The notes beneath the pieces were generated by a model. It worked only from the letters and a program-made list of their open reading frames with translations. It had not been told where the DNA came from and made no database searches. From the NCBI GenBank assembly GCA_024220525.1, contig JAMYWO010000179.1, positions 1 to 14,924 of the forward strand: a stretch of 14,924 nt of DNA, read 5' to 3'. Shown here in pieces: positions 1-7,800 of this stretch. Position numbers and translations under genes: made by a program. This DNA is from Cochliopodium minus (lineage: Eukaryota > Discosea > Himatismenida > Cochliopodiidae). Position 1 is the stretch's first letter. Each line of letters starts with the position of its first letter.

Positions 1-84
1 TTTATTTTTTATTTTTTATTTTTTATTTTTATTTTTATTTTTTATTTTTTATTTTTTATTTTTTATTTTTTATTTTTTATTTTT
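1..84. repeat. (TTTTTTA)n heptamer array
   Basis: Low-complexity array made mainly of TTTTTTA units with two TTTTTA units. It lies in the intron before the first visible exon of the leftmost gene. The following sequence to 242 is also T-rich and ends in an AG acceptor. It is the reverse complement in kind of the A6T array at 1338-1414. Confidence 0.9.
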
Positions 85-242
85 GCATTTGTTTTTATTT
101 TTGAAATTTTTCAATTATTTTTTGTTTTTATTAATTTTTTATTTATAATTTTTTATCTTTCAAAATTTATTTTGATATTTCATATTTTTCACCCATATTT
201 TTTTATTTTTATTTTTTTTTAATTTTATTTTATTTTAACAAG

Positions 243-1868
243 TCTAAATACCGAATGGAAATGGGAGGGAAGGAAGCAACATCTATTTCGACTTAGTGGA
301 GAAAAATGCCCAGAGAGGAAAAGGTTGTTGGGAGATTTTAGCACCTTGTCTACTTGTGGAAACATCAACACTTTTTTAACTGTGAAATTTCCAAAAATAG
401 GTTTAAATAAAAATTATTAAATTAATAAATTAAAAATAAATAAATTCAAAAGAAAAAAATTAAAAAATAAAAAATAAAAAAAAAATAAAAATAAAATAAA
501 AATAACCTATTAATAAAATAATGAAACAAAAATTAATAAAAAATAAAAAAATGAAAATGAAAATTATTAAAATAAAATAAAATAAAATAATAATCAAAAC
601 TTTTTTTGTAAGATATTCTGTGTTATTGAAGGACTACGAGGCCAAATTAAACAAGAAAGAAATAAAATGGTCGATTTTCACCTTCACATAGATGATCTAG
701 TTAAATCTTTCCAAATGTAACTGATTTTTTTTTTGCTAAAAATTTAAGAATTTTTAAAATTATATAAAAATGTTTATAACATTTTGAATTTATTTTATCA
801 AGGACCGATTTTTATTTTTATTTTTATTTTTTTATTTTTATTTTCATTTTATATTATTTGTTTTTATTTATTTTTTTATTTATTTTTTATTTTTATTTTT
901 TTATTTATTTTTTATTTTTATTTTTTTATTTTTATTTTTTCTCTTTTTTATTTTTTATTTTTTATTTTTATTTTTATTTATTTTTTTATTTTTATTTTTT
1001 ATTTTTTATTTTTTATTTTTTATTTTATTATTTTATTATTTTATTATTTTATTATTTTATTAATTTAATAATTTTTTATTTTTTTATTTTTTTTTTTGAT
1101 GTAAGTAAATGGAAACACACATTGGAAGATAAAGGACATCCAAAAGTGTTGGACATAAAAATGATGGAGCACATTTTGTCTCATAAATACGAACAGGACG
1201 AAAGATATGCTCGAATTTGTCAGTTTGTTAAAAGTTGGGCCATTGGCTTTCATCGTTTAAAAACTTGGAGGAGTATCTTGGCTAAATGTACAATACTAAA
1301 TATAAATTACAATAATAAAATAAATTAAATTATAAAGAAAAAATAAAAAATAAAAAATAAAAAATAAAAAATAAAAAATAAAAAATAAAAAATAAAAAAT
1401 AAAAAATAAAAAATCAATTTTTTTAAAAAATAATTAGAAAAAAATCAATTTATTAAAAAAAAATTATCAAAATGAAAAATAAAATAAACAACAAAAATAA
1501 AAAAATAAAAAATAAAAAAATAAAAAATAAAAATAAAAAAAATAATAATTAAATAAAAATTAGGGAAATTTGTTTATAAGCCAAACAGTTTGGCTTTGCT
1601 TATAGATCTTCCCACCCAAAAAAAAACACTATTCACCTATTTCAGCAAAAACATAACGAAATCATACAACTGGTCCTACAATTTTGAGTCATGGACAAAA
1701 GAGAAACTTTATTTGGGAAACGATTGGGTGGATTCCAACATAACTCTCATTAAAACGGAGCTCAGATCTCAGATTGTTACTAAGCTTTCTTCTGTCATTA
1801 AACTGGATATGGAAGACGCCAAAAAATTTTCTCATCAAATTTTGGGAGAGTTTGAACAATTATTTTAA
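243..1868 (+). CDS. Unrecognised protein, C-terminal 242 residues (partial gene)
   Basis: 3' part of a gene that starts left of the window. Proposed exons are 243-400, 632-716, 1106-1287 and 1564-1868, with splice phases 2 (entry), 1, 2 and 1. All junctions are GT...AG and keep one frame to a TAA at 1866-1868. The second exon could instead start at 613 if the first ends at 379 (GTGAAA donor); both choices keep frame. The exons are clearly GC-richer than the introns. The protein is rich in W, K and aromatics, has no Cys/His finger and no visible membrane segment, and its last half looks helical (a WVDSN-containing stretch, then MEDAKKFSHQILGEFEQLF at the end). I do not recognise the family. 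A helical tethering or scaffold protein is possible, but nothing in the sequence proves it. Introns alternate between T-rich and A-rich. A polyadenylation-type AATAAA overlaps the stop codon. Confidence 0.7.
784..1095. repeat. T-rich low-complexity intron block
   Basis: Stretches of TTTTTA, TTTTTTA and TTTTA units filling most of the intron 717-1105 of the leftmost gene. It encodes only Phe/Ile/Leu/Tyr runs in open frames and shows no codon-like structure. It ends in a T tract before the TAAG acceptor at 1102-1105. Confidence 0.85.
1338..1414. repeat. Perfect (AAAAAAT)11 array
   Basis: Eleven uninterrupted copies of the 7-mer AAAAAAT (77 bp) inside the intron 1288-1563. The unit is the reverse complement of the TTTTTTA unit at 1-84, so the two introns of one transcript could base-pair. 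Confidence 0.95.
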
Positions 1869-1873
1869 ATAAA
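1868..1873 (+). terminator. AATAAA polyadenylation-type signal
   Basis: AATAAA begins on the last base of the TAA stop of the leftmost gene. In so AT-rich a context a chance match is likely, but the position fits a very short 3' UTR. Confidence 0.35.
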
Positions 1874-2358
1874 AATGAATTCGAAAATAGATGAAATTCA
1901 AAGAAAAATTTTGTTTTTTTAATCCCATTGTAAAATCAACGAGATATCTTTTCATTTATGGATAGATTGGAATTGAGAATGATATAAAAATAATGCTAAA
2001 TAAATTATATACCTTCGATTGGAAGAAATAATCATTATATCTCTCAAGATTTTAATTTTGAATGGTATATTCTCTTTCATTTTACTGGATTTTGAGGTGA
2101 ACATATATGTTCCACGTATTTTTATATTCTCAAAAAATAATATGATTGATATAAATCATAGAAACAAATATATGATTGCTCTAAATTGTAACATCTTGTT
2201 CCAACAAATCCATCAAACCCGATATACTCTTCCTCTTGTTTTATTTTTATTTTTATTTGATTAAAAATTTATAGAGTGGGTTTGAAAAAGTTGGGGAAAA
2301 AAAAAAAAGTTTAATTCAAAGTGATGGTTAATTTGTTGAATAATTTTTTAATAAAACT
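1869..2358. other. Intergenic stretch between convergent genes, no supported gene
   Basis: 490 bp between the stop of the leftmost + gene and the stop of the F-box gene on the - strand. Both strands hold moderately open frames around 2000-2270 (+ strand 2019-2264; - strand about 2268 down to 2130, then a shifted frame to about 1955). The composition is less repetitive than the introns. No domain, splice pair or start favours either strand, so I leave it unassigned. Confidence 0.5.
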
Positions 2359-3038
2359 TTAGTAAGGATATAAAAGGGTGATTTGAGTGTTGTGGCCAAT
2401 GTCAACAACAAAATGAAAATAGGCATCTTCTTTGATATCATGAAGAGGAAGAGAGAATTCGTCTTTATTGTCAACAGTGATGGTAAACTCTTTTTTATAA
2501 GGTTTCAATCTAATGAGCAAAATGGAATCTGAAGGTCCAAAATTGAAATTTATTTTTTTGTTGATACCGTTTAGATAAAGAAATCCAGTGTACACTATTT
2601 TATTATTTTATTATTTTTATTCTTTTGTTTAATTTCAATTAATAAATTATTTAAATTTAATTTTTTTACTGAAAATTGAAGTTCCATCTCTTTCTAAAGA
2701 AGTTTCTTTTTCCCAATTATATTCTCCTTCTTTCGCAAATCCTACTCCTAAATAACCAAACTTATCCAATTTCAATTTCCAAACATATTCTCTTGCTTCA
2801 ATTATTTCATTTTCCGAATAAGTTTTTTTCAACAAAAATCTTTTTTTTTCTTGGCAGATGCAATATAGAATTGTTTTGTTAGTCAACGTTCTTGAGTTGT
2901 TCGACACTGTAAGTTTTGTTGTTTTAGGAATCCATTTGTGCTCATAATTTTCTTTGAAAATCTCTTTCCATCTGATCAAATTAATATTTTTTGAATTATA
3001 TTATTATTATTTTTTAAATAATAATTTTTTAAATAATA

Positions 3039-3071
<33 letters not shown>

Positions 3072-3343
3072 AATTATTATTATTATTATTTATAAATTTT
3101 ATTGAAAAAAAAAGATTGAGGAAACTTAATATGAATTTTTTGAACATTTTTAATATACCTTCTATTTGATTGATGAGGTGGGAGATGATTGAAATATAGA
3201 TAGAATTTATCTTTCCAAATCAAATCCATACTACTAATATCATAAATTCTCTTATTCACCCTCGATAATGAATTATGAGAACTCAGATCAAGAAATCTGA
3301 AAATATATGAAAAACAATTTTTGTCAATCTTTTCTAAATTCAT
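2359..3343 (-). CDS. F-box protein with SPRY/B30.2-like C-terminus, 240 aa
   Basis: Exons 3343-3159, 2971-2670 and 2594-2359 join in phases 2 and 1 with GTATAT and GTAAAA donors. Residues about 1-45 form an F-box (NCFSYIFRFLDLSSHNSLSR, then VNKRIYDISS and LIWKDKF), the part of SCF ubiquitin ligases that binds Skp1. After the first junction comes RRWKEIFKENY, a continuation typical of F-box proteins. The last about 150 residues are beta-rich (WKLKLDKFGYLGVGF, then a GPSDSILLIRL strand and a closing HFVVDIG strand). This resembles a SPRY/B30.2 sandwich, which would be the substrate-recognition side; that part is inferred from pattern only. The ATG at 3343-3341 lies 27 bp from the divergent start of the dioxygenase gene, so a shared promoter is likely. 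The first intron (187 bp) carries an ATT array. Confidence 0.8.
2999..3091. repeat. ATT/AAT trinucleotide array in F-box intron 1
   Basis: Block of ATT units, about ten in a row at 3039-3068, with ATAATTATT interruptions. Local AATAATAATT motifs make it partly self-complementary. It lies wholly within the first intron of the F-box gene. Confidence 0.85.
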
Positions 3344-3370
3344 TTTTTATAAATTCTAAATATAAAAAAA
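3344..3370. promoter_or_regulatory. 27-bp divergent intergenic segment (bidirectional promoter core)
   Basis: Only 27 bp separate the start codons of the - strand F-box gene and the + strand dioxygenase gene. The segment is almost pure A/T and includes TATAAA at 3361-3366. Both start codons are preceded by A-runs on their own sense strand. Core promoters and 5' UTRs for both genes must fit here or overlap the neighbouring coding sequence. Confidence 0.55.
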
Positions 3371-4675
3371 ATGAAAAGTATTTTGAAAAGAAAGATTTCA
3401 AAATACCCTTCACTAAAGAGATATTTCAGTATTGAAAAATTTAATAATCATGCGATTCTGAAAGATGCAGATATAACCAAATTGGATCCCAAAGCAATTC
3501 TTCAAATCAAAGAATTGGCAATGGAGAAGGGAGTGGTGGTGATAAGAGATCAATTGCTGACTGATAAGAATATGCTTGATTTTGCATCTCATTTCGGGAT
3601 TCCGATAAAACATAGGTAAATTTTATACTTAACAAGAATGAATCGAAATTTGTTGAGATTCATTTCAACTGTTCAATAAAAAAATTTTCATTAATCCTTT
3701 TTTTAAATTTATTTTTACAAGGAGAATTCAAGATAAAAACACTTTATACAAAAACTTGGAAGAGGAGGAATTAGTCAAAAATCTCCGAGAAGAAGAACAA
3801 CCCGAAATTTACTTGATAAGTAATAGGGTGGAAGAAGGATTGGGAAATGAAGAAATATTGTTCCATTCTGATTTGAGCTATTTGGTCACACCTGGTTCTT
3901 TTTCAATGCTTCACTCTGTTAAAGTACCTAAAAGTAGATTTTTTTTAGTTTTAAAATTAAATTTCTTTTTCTGAGAAAATTTAAACAAATTTTTTTTAAA
4001 AGTTGGAGGAGATACTTGTTGGAGTAATTAAAATATTTCAAATTTTTTAATTTCAAATTTTATTTTTTTCAAAATCCTTAACAAAAAAGTGTAATAAAAT
4101 TTTTTTTATAAACAGTTAACCTCATAAGAGTCTACGAAGAATTAGACGAAGAAATAAAGTTAAAGATACGAGTTATGAAGGCGTGTTTCAAACATGACAA
4201 AAACTATATGAACACTGAGACTTTGCCTTTCCATCCTATTGTGAGATTTCATCCTCATCTCAACAAAAATTCTTTGTTTATGAGTAGGGGACAAACAGAT
4301 CAAGCATTAAGCGTTGATATTCCCAAAAATCTATTTTGTAATATTTGTTTTATTTTTTTTATTTTTAAATTATAATTAACTACTTAAGATAAACTCTGTG
4401 ATTTTATGGAACAAGATCGATTTATTTACAGACACAAATGGAGAGAAGGTTTCTCTCTTTAGAATCTCCAAATTTTCAACTAATTATTTGTTTTAGGAGA
4501 TGTAATATTTTTTTATTTTATTTTATTTTATTTTTTTATTCATTTTTTTTTCCAGTTTTTGATTTGGGATAATCGTATTACCAACCACAAGAGGGAATAT
4601 TTCGACAACAAACAACTTAGACTGATGAAAAGAATTCAAATGTTGGGTGAAGCTCCAATCTCACAAGTTTTGTAG
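3371..4675 (+). CDS. TauD/TfdA-family Fe(II)/2-oxoglutarate dioxygenase, 294 aa
   Basis: Seven exons: 3371-3615, 3722-3933, 4003-4023, 4116-4337, 4389-4448, 4497-4501 and 4556-4675 (phases 2,1,1,1,1,0), total 885 nt including the TAG. The family couples 2-oxoglutarate decarboxylation and O2 use to substrate hydroxylation. Visible signature residues are GVVVIRDQLLT (about 54-64), FHSD with iron ligands H130 and D132, GGDT with T157, GDFLIWDNR (254-262), distal iron ligand H266, and R277 and R281. From D132 to T157 is 25 residues, and R277/R281 lie 11 and 15 after the His, as I recall for E. coli TauD (H99, D101, T126, H255, R266, R270). The first 20 residues are basic with no acidic residue and end in KRYFS, which could be a mitochondrial-type presequence. 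The substrate is unknown; the second Arg would suit an anionic one. A bacterial origin with later intron gain is possible but untested. Confidence 0.93.
4003..4023 (+). other. 21-nt microexon of the dioxygenase gene
   Basis: Flanked by AG at 4001-4002 and GT at 4024-4025, phase 1 on both sides. It encodes the GGDTCW core that carries the conserved Thr of the 2-oxoglutarate site, so skipping it would keep frame but remove a catalytic residue. Confidence 0.85.
4497..4501 (+). other. 5-nt microexon (GAGAT) of the dioxygenase gene
   Basis: Bounded by TTTTAG before and GTAATA after. The upstream exon ends in phase 1 and the downstream exon starts in phase 0. Only these five bases restore the frame, and they give the family's Gly-Asp of HKWREGDFLIWDNR. 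Introns of 48 bp and 54 bp flank it. Confidence 0.85.
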
Positions 4676-4677
4676 GA

Positions 4678-4695
4678 AAATACTTTAAAGTATTT
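4678..4695. repeat. 18-bp perfect palindrome after the dioxygenase stop
   Basis: AAATACTTTAAAGTATTT reads the same on both strands and starts three bases after the TAG. It could form a 3' UTR hairpin or be chance in AT-rich DNA. Confidence 0.6.
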
Positions 4696-4746
4696 GAATA
4701 GTAATGATGTAATCAAAATGTGTTGAAGGATAGAATCTTTTACTTC

Positions 4747-4752
4747 AATAAA
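4747..4752 (+). terminator. AATAAA polyadenylation signal of the dioxygenase gene
   Basis: AATAAA 72 bp after the TAG stop, in the 174-bp gap that separates this gene from the convergent ankyrin gene. The spacing suits a short 3' UTR. Confidence 0.5.
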
Positions 4753-4849
4753 ATTAAAATAAATTAATTGTTGAACAAATTTTAATATGTTTGTTTATAT
4801 GTTTTTTTTTTGAAAGAAAAAAAAAGGAAAAATGTTTTTTTTTTTTTGT

Positions 4850-7800
4850 TTAGTTGTATTCATCAGAATCAGAGTCAGAGCAATCTTCCTCGGGTTCCTT
4901 TTCGGTGGTGTCATGCTGTTTTTCAAATAAATACATTTTGATTTCTTTAGAAATGTTTTCATTTTTGGACAAAAAGTGAAGCAAACTAACAAAAAAAATA
5001 GAATGAAAAACAAAAAAAAAAATAAAATGAAAATAAAAAAAAAATAAATAAAAATAAATAAAAATGAATAAAAAATAAAAAATAAATAAATAAAAATAAA
5101 TAAAATAAATTAAAAAAATAAAAATAAAAATAAATAAAAATAAATTCAAAATGCATTATTTAGATGGTATTTGGAGCTTGGAAAAAATAAATTAAAAAAA
5201 TACCTGTTAACATTTTTTTCGTTGACAGAAGAGTTTGAATCGGACATCATCAAATACTTGATGACATCAACCTCAGTGTTCTCATTAGTGAGGGCAACTT
5301 GAAGGGGAGAATAGTCGTATTTGTTCTTGAGGTTCAAGTCGGACTTGCTCTCCACTAAACACTTTACTGTGTCGAAGCAGATTTTGTCATTGTAACACAC
5401 TGTGTGAAGGGGAATGTTGTTTTCATCGTTGTCTTTCTGATTCAAGTCTGCTTTACTTTCAACCATGAACTGTTTTTCAAAAAAAATATATTGTTCATAA
5501 AAAAAATTGTAAAATCTTATTTATAAAAAAATTAATTAAACATAATTGAAAATAAAAAAAAAAATTGTAAAATATTTATATATATGAATAAATTAAAAAT
5601 AAAATGAAAAATGAAAAATTTAAAAGTTTAGATCAAAAAAATTAAAAATCAAAAATAATAATGAACATAAATAAAAAAACAATAATTATAAAAAAAATGA
5701 AAAAAAAAAAATGTAAAATAACAATAATAATAAACGTAAATAAAAACTTGATAAATAAATAATAAATTATAAAAAAATAGAAAAAAAAAATAAAAAATAA
5801 AAAAAAAATAAAAAATAAAAATAAACAAAAATAAATAAAAAAAAAATAAAAAATAAAAAGTAAAAAATGAAATTAAAAACCCAAAAAACGAAATTAAAAA
5901 TGAAAAAATAAAAAATAAAAAATAAAAAATAAAAAAATAATATCTACCTGAATGACATCAAAAGGAGTGTTTTCATTCATGCAGAGAAAGTGCAAAGGAG
6001 AGTAATAACCATCAGTAAGATTCATGTCGGACTTGTTGTCCACCAAACATTTGATGATGTCCTTCGACACTTGGTGGTTTCTGCAAGCTCGATGGAGGGG
6101 AATGTCGTTAGCTTCGTTGTCGTTAAGATTAGGGTTACTCTTGTTTTCTACTAAGCACTAAAAATAATAAGTTAATTGCAAAAAAATATTAACATGAAAT
6201 GTTAATAAAAGAAAATAAACTGAAAATAAACTGAAAAAATCAAAGATCCAAAAAAAGAGATTGATAATAAAAAATAAAAATGATGATAAAAAATTATGAA
6301 TAAATAAATAAGAAATAAAAAAATAAATATAAAAATAAAAATAAAAATAAAAATAAAAATAAAAATAAAAATAAAAAGAAAAATAAAAAAAAATAAAAAT
6401 AAAAAAAAATAAAAAACAAATTAAAATTAAAAAAATGATTGAATGTTTAAATAAAAATAAAACTTAAATCAAAAGGAAAAACTTGAGTAAAATAATATAA
6501 TAAAATGAAATAATTTTTTTTTTTTTTTTTTTTTTTACTTTGATTATCTCATAAGAAATGTTCTTGTTCTCACATGCGACGTGAAGTGGGGTATCACCAT
6601 AAGTGTTCTTGGTGTTCATGTCAGACCCGTGGTCAACGAGACATTGAACTCTGTTCATTATTTTTTTAAGAAATTAACAAAAATAAAAGATGTTAAAAAT
6701 AAAATAAAAAAATTTGAAATAAAAAAATTTGAAATAAAAAATAAAAAATAAAAAAATAAAAAATAAAAAATAAAAAATAAAAAAATAAAAAAATAAAAAA
6801 ATAAAAAAATAAAAAAATAAAAAAATAAAAAATTTAAAGAAAATAAAAATATGTTTAAATATTAAACAAAAGATAAAAATAAAAAATTTTTTTTAAAAAA
6901 AAACCTAATGAAAAAAAAATTGTTTTACATTTCAAAAGAACCAATTTTATTTTCACAAATGATATGCAAGGGAGTATCCTCATAATTATCTTTCAAATTA
7001 ATGTCACACTTGTTCACCACTAAACATCTTACGATATCTTCAGTGATGCTGGTGTTGCCACAGGCGATGTGAACGGGGGAGTCGGAGTAGTTGTTCTTGA
7101 CATTGAGGTCACACTTTCTTTCCACGAAGCATTTCACTATATCTGATGAAATGTTTTTGTTTCCGCAGGCGATGTGAAGTGGAGTGTTGTTGTCTTTGTC
7201 TAAAAAAATTGTTTAAAAATTGTTTTGTAAAAATAAATTCGTATTCAATTGATTTTGAATAAAATGATCAAAACATCCAAAATAATTCCCGTCTATAAAA
7301 ATTAATTTGAATAATAAAGACAAAATGTGAATCATCTAAGATGATTCTTTGATAAAAATTTGATATAATTTTGGATTCTTTGATAAAAATTTTGTGATAT
7401 TAAATAATATTTTTGGTACAGTCCAAAATTTACAACTTTGTTAGCGGATGTAAATTAAATACTAACAAAATTTAGACTGTTGTAAAATTTTGAACATCTC
7501 TATAATATTGAAGTTTAAATAATTTCCCTCTAACAAACAATTCCTCCAATTAAATAAATCCATTCATCGGAATTATTTTTCTATGAATTTTTTTACCAAA
7601 ACAATTGATATCTGCCTTGTTATCCAAGAAAGTCTGGATCATCTCCAAAGAAAGGTTCTCTTTCTTACAAGCCAAGTGGAGAGACATCTTGTCCCCTTCT
7701 CCATCCTTCAAATTGAGATCAGATTTGCACTCGATCAAACACTTGATGGCTTCGTAAGAGATGTTCTTGTTGTCGCAAGCAATGTGAAGAGGGATGTTGT

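Noticed and set aside
784-1068. 94-codon + strand frame of Phe/Ile/Leu/Tyr
   Set aside because: It is a translated T-rich intron array, flanked by a GTAACT donor at 717 and a TAAG acceptor at 1105, with no amino-acid diversity.
1338-1414. Regular 7-bp periodic array considered as CRISPR or telomere-like DNA
   Set aside because: Units are simple AAAAAAT with no spacers, and it sits inside an intron; no G-rich telomere strand.
3371-4675. Bacterial-type coding of the TauD gene (contaminant)
   Set aside because: Six spliceosomal introns, including microexons, and AT-rich codons match the neighbouring genes.
4986-5149. Hydrophobic Phe/Tyr-rich start of a - strand frame that ends in the acidic tail
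   Set aside because: The hydrophobic part is the T-rich sense strand of ankyrin gene intron 8. Only 4985-4850 is exon.
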